From positions 10,641 through 74,640 of the forward strand of contig DBXY01000058.1 in the NCBI GenBank assembly GCA_002309765.1: DNA of 64,000 nucleotides. The letters run 5' to 3'. Position 1 is the first letter of the stretch. Every line of letters starts with the position of its first letter. The DNA comes from Verrucomicrobia bacterium UBA1200. GTDB lineage: Bacteria > Verrucomicrobiota > Kiritimatiellia > RFP12 > UBA1067. Positions 54,498 through 63,200 of this stretch are shown here, in pieces. Both the position numbers and the translations under genes were made by a program. The notes below the pieces were generated by a model. It was not told the DNA's origin. It worked only from the letters and a program-made list of their open reading frames with translations, and ran no database searches.

Positions 54498-54587
54498 ACA
54501 CAAAATCGTAAAAAACGAAAAACCGCCATTTGGGGCCGGAACTGGCGCGGAATACCCGCATCCATGAGCAAACTCTTCATTCTTCAT

Positions 54588-54622
54588 AAAAAAAGTGCCC
54601 GGGCGGTTAGACCGACCCGGGC
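54588..54622 (-). terminator. Intrinsic terminator of the envelope operon
   Basis: On the minus strand GCCCGGGTCGGT pairs with ACCGCCCGGGC (one bulged base) over a 3-base loop, followed by ACTTTTTTT. It begins 27 bases after the stop of the LpoB-like gene. Confidence 0.88.
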
Positions 54623-54649
54623 TTTTAATTAAAGACCGCAAATAATCCG

Positions 54650-55237
54650 TCAGAACATCGGGCGGTTGGCGGTTTTACGGATTTCCTGCTCATCCGTCCA
54701 GACAATTTCACCCGACCTCAAATCCTTGAGAATCATCGTGAATTTGTAGTAGTGGTCGGTCACCCTTCCGGAACGCGTTACGATATCCGACAGCGACCCG
54801 GTAAGGTACATCTGGGCAGCGGACTGCTGGCCGGGGCGGACCGCCTTGCGTTGATCCGTCAATCCCAGCTGGGCCTGTTCGTCCATGATGGCAATATCCG
54901 AACCCGCCGTAGAACGATCCACAAAGCGGAACAACCGCGAACGAATCAGCCGCGTCCGGACTGAATCGGTGATGCTCTTCATATCCACGATCATCTGCGA
55001 CCGGTTCTTCATCGGCTCGATGTCGAGAACGGGACGTTCGTTCTTTGTCAACTCGCCCACCTCCGGATCCGCAATTAGCGATTCCGCCATCTTTTCCACC
55101 GTGCGACGGATGTCCTGCGGTTCGATCTTGGTGGTCATAGGAGTGCGGTCAAGCTCGGAATCGGTGATTCTCGGAGCGGTGGCACACCCCGTAAACAGGG
55201 CAAGTAGTGCGAGACAATAGAAACTTCTAACGTTCAT
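54650..55237 (-). CDS. LpoB-like outer-membrane lipoprotein
   Basis: 195 residues from ATG 55237 (AAGGAG 7 bases upstream). Lipobox FTGC (C18). The body matches the LpoB family (activator of penicillin-binding protein 1b): VEKMAESLIADPEVGEL, KNRSQMIVDMKSITDSVRTRLIRSRLFRFVDR, MYLTGSLSDIVTRSG, YYKFTMILKDLRSGEIVWTDEQEIRK. Last gene of a six-gene operon, ended by a clear terminator. YcfL-like and COG3014-like neighbours echo the gene sets found beside lpoB-type genes in gammaproteobacteria. Confidence 0.85.
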   Translation of the reverse strand: MNVRSFYCLALLALFTGCATAPRITDSELDRTPMTTKIEPQDIRRTVEKMAESLIADPEVGELTKNERPVLDIEPMKNRSQMIVDMKSITDSVRTRLIRSRLFRFVDRSTAGSDIAIMDEQAQLGLTDQRKAVRPGQQSAAQMYLTGSLSDIVTRSGRVTDHYYKFTMILKDLRSGEIVWTDEQEIRKTANRPMF

Positions 55238-55271
55238 TATTATTCTCCTTGTCAATTGTTGTTGACGTTTA

Positions 55272-55685
55272 TCAACGGGCCGCGCGCCACTCGCGCACGC
55301 GAAGCCGGGAAGTCACGGCGTCAGGACTGTTTGCGACGCCCGTAACCGTGACTGAATCCATACCCTGAAGGATGAGCGAACGGTAGGTGCGCGAATCAGC
55401 GTCAATCTCCATCCCCTCGGCGTTGAACCAGGCGATGCGATACTGCAGATGTTGCGTCCCCTGCACGAGCGATGTCAGCTGGATGTTGACGCGATTCAAA
55501 CCGGACGGCACCCTGTCATAGGTGACCCCGTTGACCGCCAACTTGTTTTGCAGACGGGTGTTACCCTCAAAAAGGACGGAACTTCCCGTGGTATGATCCG
55601 TCACGAGCGATGTGCCGGCCGATGTGCGGCAACCGGCGGCAAGTACGCCAACCAACGCACAAACGAGTAGTGTTGTCAATTTCAT
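55272..55685 (-). CDS. YcfL-like lipoprotein (DUF1425)
   Basis: 137 residues, lipobox LAAGC (C19). The body fits DUF1425: NRVNIQLTSLVQGTQHLQYRIAWFNAEGMEIDADSRTYRSLILQG, with the conserved RF/RI-WFDxxG core. In E. coli ycfL sits next to lpoB (ycfM). Role unknown; probably a partner lipoprotein. Lies 34 bases ahead of the LpoB-like gene. Confidence 0.8.
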   Translation of the reverse strand: MKLTTLLVCALVGVLAAGCRTSAGTSLVTDHTTGSSVLFEGNTRLQNKLAVNGVTYDRVPSGLNRVNIQLTSLVQGTQHLQYRIAWFNAEGMEIDADSRTYRSLILQGMDSVTVTGVANSPDAVTSRLRVREWRAAR

Positions 55686-55711
55686 GTTAATCCCTTTCTT
55701 TCAAGATTGCG

Positions 55712-56968
55712 TTAACGCGCAGCCTTCTCTTTGACGGTCGGCTGAACGACGGTCTCGGTAAAGACACCGGTCGCGTCCGCGCCTGGTGCCAAAGTGACGG
55801 TCTGCCAAGCGGCGGTATCGAAGTTTATACGGCAACCGCGGCGGAATGCCGCTTCGGCATAAGCCAACGCGACCTCGGCGCGCAACGCCTCTTTGTTCTT
55901 GTAGTGCCTAAAGCCCTCGTCCGAAAGCTCAAGCGCGACATTGAACACCGCGCCGTCGGCGATGTTTACGGTACCGACCCACGGCTTCATCCACTGGCGG
56001 CTGACGCGCAACTGGTGCAGTCCGGGACGGGCGCGGAACGTGCCGCCGGACGAACCGATCGCCGCACCATCCACTTCGACCGTAATGCCGCCCGCGACCA
56101 GACGAAGCTCGTCTTTGACGGGTTTGGTAGCATCGACCGTCGCCTCAAGCGGAGCAATCGTCGCGTCAATGGTAGTAGTGACGGAGAACGTGGCCAGCGT
56201 ACCTGCATCGGCCACCGGAGCGCGCCAGCGCGGCCGCGCTGCCGTCAGATCCGCACCGGTATCCTGAACCCACATATCAATCAGGTCGTCGTAATGCCCC
56301 ATGGGGTCGTCACCATTGTTTTTCGGAACGGGACGTTTGTTGTTCCAGTTTTTACCGTAAATGCTCCCGCCGGTGGTGGCATCCAACACCTTCGTAGCCA
56401 TGCGCAAAGTGTAAATGGTCACCTCGCGGTCACCCGCAACCCGCTGCATCTCGGATGCGCCGATAATCGATGCAGTAAGGATGTAGTCCGCGCCCAGCAT
56501 CTGGGCCACCCGCGTTACGCTACCTCCGGTGAAAAGGCCGTCAATCAGGCCGGCGCGTTCTTCAGCGGTAGTGATTTTGTAACGGTTGAAGGCGGCTCCG
56601 ATTTCGGCCGAATCCATGATGACAAAGTCCATGCCCGACATTTCCGCGGCAAGGCGGTCGCGAATGCCGTCCACCTGATCATCCATACCGGCAGTCTTCG
56701 TGTGGTTCTTCACGAAAATCGCCATAACCGGCGTCTTTGCTGGCGGCGGCGGGGGCGGCGCCAATACGGCGCGACGGACAACGTCAGCTTCGACCTTCAC
56801 CACGTCCAACCCCGGATTGGCCGCCGCGACTCGCGCCTTAAACGCCTTAAGGTCGGCAGAGGTCTGCGGATCAAGTTTCTCAGTCTCAGCCACCACCTGC
56901 GGAGCCTGACCGAACGCCATCGCGCTCATAAGAGCGATGCCGGCAAGAATAAGATTCGTAGCTTTCAT
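55712..56968 (-). CDS. CsgG/LpoB-fold protein with a PEGA-like domain
   Basis: 418 residues; signal peptide ending AMAFGQ. About 75-245: a CsgG/LpoB-like fold (PVMAIFVKNHTK, DGIRDRLAAEMSGMDFVIMDSAEIGAAFNRY, VAQMLGADYILTASIIGAS, VTIYTLRMATKVLDATTGGSIYG). A proline run at about 71-78 (PPPPPP) precedes it. About 285-350: a PEGA-like beta domain (ITVEVDGAAIGSSGGTFRARPGLHQLRVSRQW). Exported; likely part of an outer-membrane or periplasmic assembly with the neighbouring lipoproteins. GGAGG precedes the ATG. Confidence 0.65.
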   Translation of the reverse strand: MKATNLILAGIALMSAMAFGQAPQVVAETEKLDPQTSADLKAFKARVAAANPGLDVVKVEADVVRRAVLAPPPPPPAKTPVMAIFVKNHTKTAGMDDQVDGIRDRLAAEMSGMDFVIMDSAEIGAAFNRYKITTAEERAGLIDGLFTGGSVTRVAQMLGADYILTASIIGASEMQRVAGDREVTIYTLRMATKVLDATTGGSIYGKNWNNKRPVPKNNGDDPMGHYDDLIDMWVQDTGADLTAARPRWRAPVADAGTLATFSVTTTIDATIAPLEATVDATKPVKDELRLVAGGITVEVDGAAIGSSGGTFRARPGLHQLRVSRQWMKPWVGTVNIADGAVFNVALELSDEGFRHYKNKEALRAEVALAYAEAAFRRGCRINFDTAAWQTVTLAPGADATGVFTETVVQPTVKEKAAR

Positions 56969-56995
56969 GTTTACTCCTCCATTAAAAACAGGTTA

Positions 56996-57640
56996 TCAGA
57001 AGAAACAATTGATAATCGGGAAGAACGGCACATTGGAGTTGGAAATGACGTTAACCAACCCAATCTGAACGCCCTGCATCCTGTTGGCGGTGTTAATGAC
57101 GCCAATCTGGACGCCCTGAACGTTGTAAGCTCCGTTGTATGCCCCGATCTGGAACACATCGCCGGAATCGGTCCAGTTCGCGACACCGAACTGCAGCCCT
57201 TTAAAATCGCCGCCGAAGTAGTTGACGCAGCCGGTGTGGAACCCTACCCCGTCGCCTGTCGCATAGTTAACCAGCAGATTTGCGAGCCAGCCGTTGGCGT
57301 GGTTGTCGGCAACGCCAACTAGCCCGACATCAAGCCCGTCGAAGTTGCAGCAGCGGCCATAAAGAATGTTGATCCGCAAACCGCCCACGTCGTAATCAGA
57401 TCCCGGAACCTGAATCGGGTCGAAGAGGCTAAGCATCACCGGGGTAAAACCCGCCCCCTTGATGCTGTCCTTTTGCAACTGGCGGCTGGCCTGCGGCATC
57501 GCCTCCTGCGCACCGCGCGGCATGACACCGGTCCCGGAATTATAGACGGGTCTCACGCCCGGCTCGATCTGTTGCACGGTCGAAACTGCCGCACAGGCGA
57601 CGGACGCCATCAGCAACATGCACGTTATCAGTTTTTTCAT
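56996..57640 (-). CDS. LA_2272-type surface repeat protein
   Basis: 214 residues; signal peptide MKKLITCMLLMASVACA. The second half consists of repeats of the form G-x-Q-x-G-x-x-N: GLDVGLVGVADN, GLQFGVANWTD, VFQIGAYNGAYN, GVQIGVINTANR, GVQIGLVNVISN. Such repeats define LA_2272-like surface proteins, predicted to form a beta-solenoid or beta-rich surface structure. Function unknown. A strong AAAGGAGAGAG site precedes the start. Third gene of the six-gene operon. Confidence 0.78.
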   Translation of the reverse strand: MKKLITCMLLMASVACAAVSTVQQIEPGVRPVYNSGTGVMPRGAQEAMPQASRQLQKDSIKGAGFTPVMLSLFDPIQVPGSDYDVGGLRINILYGRCCNFDGLDVGLVGVADNHANGWLANLLVNYATGDGVGFHTGCVNYFGGDFKGLQFGVANWTDSGDVFQIGAYNGAYNVQGVQIGVINTANRMQGVQIGLVNVISNSNVPFFPIINCFF

Positions 57641-57682
57641 TCTTCTCTCTCCTTTGGTGTCGTTTTGGGTTGTTGAAGTTCA

Positions 57683-59074
57683 TCATGGGTTTAACAACGA
57701 AGTCGTTCGTTGCCAAGCGGAAGGCCCAGTCATGCCGATTTCCATAACGTTTGCGGTGGCGAAACCGCACACGTCGGTAATCCAGATTAGCAACATGCCG
57801 CGACCGGTTCCTTCGGGAATCGCCACCTCGCACGAACGCCCGGTTTGGGTATTGCGGACTACGACGCTTTTCTGTTCCGGCTGCAAACGCAACCGGGCAA
57901 GCTGCACATACTCCGGTAACGTCAACCAAACCCGAGTGTCCGCTTCGGCCAGAATCGTGCTGGTGGCATTGTAGGCCATCGTTCCAAGCTTGATTGCCAG
58001 ATTACCGATGTTGCTCCCGGTGTCAATCTGGTTTGCCGCAACTTGGGCCGCAATCTTAACCGCGGCGCGGGTTACGTTACGGGTCGCGATGCCCGGTATG
58101 CGGTCTTTCAAATCGCGGTAGGCCAGCGCCTGTACGTTTACCACCGGAACGCACGAAGCGGCAAGAACCCCGCCCGCCTCCACGGCGACCGACGAAGGCG
58201 AATATGCCGGCGCTCTGTAAATCGGGAAATCCACCGACCACAGCGTTCCACCAAACGGAAGCGGGATTTTTATCGGTTCGCGCATATCGATAAGGTTTTC
58301 CTCGTAAACCACTACCACATCCTGCCCCGATCCGTCGGGAATCGCAGTCAAGGGTGCGATATCGGGATTGATCCGCCCCGCCTCGCGATAGGCAATCTCC
58401 GCATTGCTCGGATCATTCTCCAGCATTAAGAACATTCCCATTAAATACCACGCCAACGCATTCTCGTAGGATGCTCGCACGGTGTCGGCCACCGGGGCGA
58501 TACTGGTGGTGATCTGTTCCGCTGCGGTCGCTGCATTCTGCGCGTTGGCGGAGTTTTCCTCATCCGACGACGCAACCGTTTCGTTCTCTTCTTTAAGCTG
58601 CTCTTGCACCGCAGTAGCGCGCCGCAGATAAACGCGGGCATTGTCGCGCTCGCCGAGCGAAAGCTGATTCACCGCCTGATACTGAAGCCCAAACAACAGC
58701 TCGAACGCCGGCAATTCGTAAGGGATGGAGTTGTCATCGCCAAATGTGCCGGCCATAATGTTGCCCGCGATTTCGCCTTTTTTCAGCACTGGCCCCTCGT
58801 TAGTCTCATCGAAAAGCTCGTCAAGCAACGGACCAAGCACGGCGGAACTGCCGGAGAAATCGCCTTGCAGCATCTTGATCCGGGACAACTCCAGACAACC
58901 CAGTTTCCGGTTGATTGTGCTGGCGGCCATCTTTTCTGCCCGCTTTGAGGCAGCCTCGCCGGTTCCGTACATCAAATCATGTCGTGCCGCGACCGCCTCT
59001 CTGTACAAAGTGTTACACCCGCAGAACGTTATTCCAATGGCAAAACAAAGAACTATCCGCCACAGTCCCGACAT
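57683..59074 (-). CDS. COG3014-like lipoprotein
   Basis: 463 residues, lipobox FCGC (C20). Helical TPR-like N-terminal half (LSRIKMLQGDFSGSSAVLGPLLDEL, NQLSLGERDNARVYLRRATAVQEQL, SYENALAWYLMGMFLMLENDPSNAEIAYREAGRINP), then VVVVYEENLIDMREPIKIPLPF and a second half ending with a small domain TGRSCEVAIPEG. This order is that of COG3014 proteins, which adjoin YcfL and LpoB genes in Vibrio and relatives. Function unknown. Starts 3 bases after the preceding stop. Confidence 0.72.
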   Translation of the reverse strand: MSGLWRIVLCFAIGITFCGCNTLYREAVAARHDLMYGTGEAASKRAEKMAASTINRKLGCLELSRIKMLQGDFSGSSAVLGPLLDELFDETNEGPVLKKGEIAGNIMAGTFGDDNSIPYELPAFELLFGLQYQAVNQLSLGERDNARVYLRRATAVQEQLKEENETVASSDEENSANAQNAATAAEQITTSIAPVADTVRASYENALAWYLMGMFLMLENDPSNAEIAYREAGRINPDIAPLTAIPDGSGQDVVVVYEENLIDMREPIKIPLPFGGTLWSVDFPIYRAPAYSPSSVAVEAGGVLAASCVPVVNVQALAYRDLKDRIPGIATRNVTRAAVKIAAQVAANQIDTGSNIGNLAIKLGTMAYNATSTILAEADTRVWLTLPEYVQLARLRLQPEQKSVVVRNTQTGRSCEVAIPEGTGRGMLLIWITDVCGFATANVMEIGMTGPSAWQRTTSLLNP

Positions 59075-59077
59075 GGA

Positions 59078-60040
59078 CTATTCTCCCGCCTGAAATTCGA
59101 CTTCAAGCACATTGTCATCCCGAAGCACTTCCCGACCGATCGTGAACCGCGGAGTCTTTGAGAGCGATGACAAGATCTTAGCGCTCTTGTCTTTCGCCAA
59201 CGTCGCGATATTGTTCCGAACCCACTGCCGGGTAATCTCATACTGCTGCGGGTTAACCTTCACCGCCAATCGCCCGTGCGCGGTTTCAGGATCGTAAACG
59301 AACTCCAACAACTCAACCGCGATCACTGTGGCGCGGCCCATAACCTTCCCGTCACGAATAGCGTATTCGGGGAACTCTATTCGTAGTGACGACGTGTCCT
59401 TTGTCGCGAAAGCCGCCACATAATCCTTTCGAACCGACTCCAACACGTCATCCTGAATGCGGCGCGACAACATCATATCGGCGGTCGAGGCGTCATTCAA
59501 TTTAAAAACGAATTTGTAGGAAAAACCGTTACCCGCCTCACGGGCAAAAGACTCAATGGTATAGGGTTTTGCCGCAACCGCCGGAGCCGCTGCCATAGAG
59601 GTCGACACCGAAGTCGCAACGAGTCCCGGCCGCAAGACCTGCGCTTCGCGGTGGATACGGCGGCGCAGTGCCTCCACCTGCTTGTTGTATGACCGGTGAA
59701 TGTCGCCTAACTCCTGGCGATAGAACAGTCCGTTACTGTCCACATAGTCGATGGAGAAAGAGGATCCAGAATGGCGCACGTCAACATCAATGCTCCATGA
59801 GTGCGCGTCGAAACGGCATCTTACCACACCGGGAGCGGTCTCTTTGGCGGTCCATCTCCTAGCTATTGCCGCCCGCACGATGATTGGGGTAAGATCGGTT
59901 GCCGCCGAGACAGCCACCGCTTCGTTTTTAACCTCCAACATCGGCACCCTCCGCACGATACCAAACACGGCACATCCTGTCAACAAGCCGCACACCGAAA
60001 ACAATATCCCCGAACGAACGTAAAGTCGCCAATTCCTCAT
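59078..60040 (-). CDS. Uncharacterised envelope lipoprotein
   Basis: 320 residues from ATG 60040 (GGGAGAG upstream). Lipobox LLTGC (C23). The mature part has two alpha/beta stretches, AAIARRWTAKETAPGVVRCRFDAHSWSIDVDVRHSG and GNGFSYKFVFKLNDASTADMMLSRRIQDDVLESV, with a basic linker between them; no known family is recognised. First gene of the six-gene operon behind its own promoter, so its product probably joins the LpoB/YcfL/COG3014 set. Confidence 0.7.
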   Translation of the reverse strand: MRNWRLYVRSGILFSVCGLLTGCAVFGIVRRVPMLEVKNEAVAVSAATDLTPIIVRAAIARRWTAKETAPGVVRCRFDAHSWSIDVDVRHSGSSFSIDYVDSNGLFYRQELGDIHRSYNKQVEALRRRIHREAQVLRPGLVATSVSTSMAAAPAVAAKPYTIESFAREAGNGFSYKFVFKLNDASTADMMLSRRIQDDVLESVRKDYVAAFATKDTSSLRIEFPEYAIRDGKVMGRATVIAVELLEFVYDPETAHGRLAVKVNPQQYEITRQWVRNNIATLAKDKSAKILSSLSKTPRFTIGREVLRDDNVLEVEFQAGE

Positions 60041-60068
60041 CGGTCTCTCCCAAAACAAAACACCTTAA

Positions 60069-60097
60069 AATATATCAAATTCGATGGCCGCAATCAA
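60069..60097 (-). promoter_or_regulatory. Predicted sigma70 promoter of the six-gene envelope operon
   Basis: On the minus strand: TTGATT, 17-base spacer, TATATT, about 30 bases before the first ATG. Confidence 0.6.
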
Positions 60098-60137
60098 GGT
60101 TGAATAGTGAAAAATAAAATGTGAAGTTGGCGAAAAC

Positions 60138-60173
60138 AACTGGTGCGCGTGCGAGTTCGCCCGCGCACCAGTT
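60138..60173 (-). terminator. Hairpin after the giant metallophosphoesterase gene
   Basis: AACTGGTGCGCG pairs perfectly with CGCGCACCAGTT over a 12-base loop, 40 bases past the stop codon, followed on the minus strand by GTTTTC. A probable terminator with a weak T run. Confidence 0.7.
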
Positions 60174-60213
60174 AGTTTGCAAAAACAATGATTGAATTTC
60201 GCAAACGCGCCCG

Positions 60214-63200
60214 TTAGAGCAGAATCACCATTGTGCCCACCCGTTGCAGATATAGGCCATCGGCCTCCACCAGCAACTTGCAATCAACTCTTTCCGGAAC
60301 AAAGCTGACACCTTCAGGAGGCGAATCCCATGAGATAATCTTCACATTCTCTCCCGGGAATGTTCCATTCTTGATTCTAATCTGGACGGATGCTCCGTCT
60401 TCGAATGACAACGTCTTGCGACCAGTGTCAGTGAATACGGACGTAAGCGGTAGCGGCGTCGTACGATTGGACAAATCGATGGTGGATCCCTCCATCATCG
60501 TGCAACCGTAGAAGCAGTCATGCGCGGCAGGTATGAACGCGCGATGCACGTTCAGCGCGGCAGCGCCTTTGTTGTACGTCGCATTACTCCATACCGGCTC
60601 GTAATCGCGCACATCAAGACTGCCTTCCAAATACAACGCGCAACCCACCTTGAAATCGACCGTCGATGCGTCAACCGCGGTGGTAATGTGCAGGTAACCG
60701 CCGGAGGTGATGTTGATAGTACCGTTGGTGAACATCGTGTCGTGGACGTACAGGTGCTTCGCGTAAACGATGGGAATCGTGAGCGTGTATCCGCCGAGGT
60801 CGCACAACGCGCTTTGGAACACGATTGAATACGACACATCGAGCGTGGAGTCCGCAGTAAGTGCGCCGATGCCAGATCCCCCCCATGTACTCTTCGTCAT
60901 GTCCGCCATGCTGTTTCTGATCGTGCCGCCTTCAAGCCTCACGAAACGCTGGTCATCCATTCTCCGCCCGTAGTAGGCATAGTTGGCTCTCAAATCGAAT
61001 ACCGCGTTGGACGCAACGGCAACATATGTGGGACCAAACGTCCTGAATGCGTCGCCGCTGTACGTGGTGTTCGCGCCGTTGCCGTCGGGCGGTTGCGCGA
61101 CACCTTCGGCGACAAGCGTTCCGCCCGTGTAGGTTTGCGGGGCGTAAGCCGAAACGTATGTGCCTAAGCCTTCCTTGACGAGCTTCATGTTCCCCGTGAA
61201 GGCGGCTTTGTCGTTCATTAGCGTGGAACCTTCGGCAACGCAAAGATGGAGTTCTCCGGGATGTTCGGTGTCGGTCGTCGAATCGGTAACACCGGCCATA
61301 CCCGCCGTTATACCGGTAAAACCGGAAACGTCGAGGCGGTGGCCGAGCAAGTCGATGAACGCGCCGTCATGCAAGGCGACCGCACCGAGTCCGCTCCAAT
61401 CGCAGTCCGCCCCCAACGACACGTCATCGGAAAGTATCAACCCCGCATACGCAAACCCGTCAGTCTGCGGGAAGCTGAGCGTGGTCGATCCGGCAAGGCG
61501 GATGAGCGTTGTGGAGTTTGGAACGGCGCCAGGCACCTCCACGCCGTCTTCCGTCACGCGCCAGTTGGCGGGGTCGAGCGGCTTTCCGTCTGCGCCGCCG
61601 CCCGTCCACTCTGCTATGCGTCTGCCCACAGCAGGCTCCACGACAAGCCGTAGGTCCCCGCCTGTCCAGTCGCACCTCACACTCAGGCTGTCCGCCGCGT
61701 CAAGGCTCGTTGTAACCGTGATATCACCCTCCGAAAGGCCGCAGCCCTTGAGGACCATATATTCGCCAAAGCCGTTGCCGGCGAAGTCGTATGTCAGCGC
61801 ACCGCCGGGCGCAAACGCGCCGTTGATCATCTGCCCCGCCAAAAGCGCAAGCGTCTCGTCGATTGCCCACTTGCCGTCTCCGGAGGCGGAGGTGGTACCC
61901 GAACATGGCAAGGCGGAAATCTTGACCGTGCCGTCAGTCACAGCGATATCGCCTTTCGTCGCGGTCTTGATCGTCAAGGTTCCCGTACCGGCCATCTCAA
62001 TATCCCAAGGGCTGGTAAAGGCAGTACTGCTCAACGTGGCCGAGGAAGCCGTAGGCGAATAGAAAACATCGTGTTCCCCCTCGAATATGAGCTTCGGACG
62101 GGTACAGATCGTCGTGTCACGCGTGTCGGCCACAAAATATATCGGCATCCCGAAATGATCCTTCACGGGAACGCTCCAGTCACAAGTCGAAGAAATGTGA
62201 ATCTCGTCTCTCGCGAAGAAGATGCCGTAGTAATTCTTCGTTGAAGGAATATTGGATCTGAACGGCCGCGCCGTCGTAAACTCCAAATTAGCCATGCCGA
62301 AGCGCATCCAAGCGTTCACCGCGCAACCGAAATACCCGATACTAGCAGATCCCGGCCCGAACACAATCGGGTCATAGTTTCCTAGCGAGTTGAACGCCTC
62401 CGCATTAATCGAGCCGTTAAGCAAAATTCTGTAAGATCCACCGAACTGGTAGTCCTTTGACAGCGTCACGGAGACATTATCGCCAATACCAGTGAAGTTT
62501 GCGCCTTTGTTTGTGATACGCCGCGCGCGGAACACCGTCGGCTCTTCCGCCGCCGCGACATAGTTGGTGCAGTTGTTGTTCGTGCCGTCAAGATACACGC
62601 ACGCGCCAGAAAAGTCATTATTACCCTTTAGCAACAACATGCCGTCGCCAGAACGGAACTGCGCCCCCTGCCCAGCGAACGCGACATTATCAAAGACCAG
62701 CGGACCTTCTGAGGCGATTACCCAACCGCCCGCAGAGTTGCACACGCCGCCTTTAACCGCCCCTTTCACGGTAAGAGTGCCGGAACCGCTCTTCATGAGT
62801 AGTGTCGAACGCGACGCGGCAAGACCGGCATTAAACGTGACATTGAACGCCGTTGGGTTGTTCGATACCACACCTTCGCCCGCAAAAATTACGGGAACAT
62901 CGTAAACGAGGTCTGCCCTAGGATTTGTCCACTCCGCGGTGATATCAATTAACGCGCCGCCCACCCACTTATAGACAACAGCAGGGTTCGCGATTCCTTC
63001 TAACGTAGCAAGTGCGGGCGCGAGTGGCGCGTCAGCCGCAGCAGGCTCCGCAGGGGCCACGCCCGTCGCAAGGCGGAAGCCGAGGTAGTTCGCGTGGCAT
63101 CCCGCCGTCGCGATGGAAGGCCTGTCCGCCGCGCGGCACCACGTGCCGTCAACTGCAAGCGCCGGCGAGCCAAGGATGCGGCACCAGCCGGTGTGGGGAT

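Noticed and set aside
55904..57322. A 472-codon open frame on the plus strand crossing two genes of the envelope operon
   Set aside because: It is antisense to two clear genes, rich in R, H and N as expected from reversed codons, and has no ribosome site or recognisable domain.
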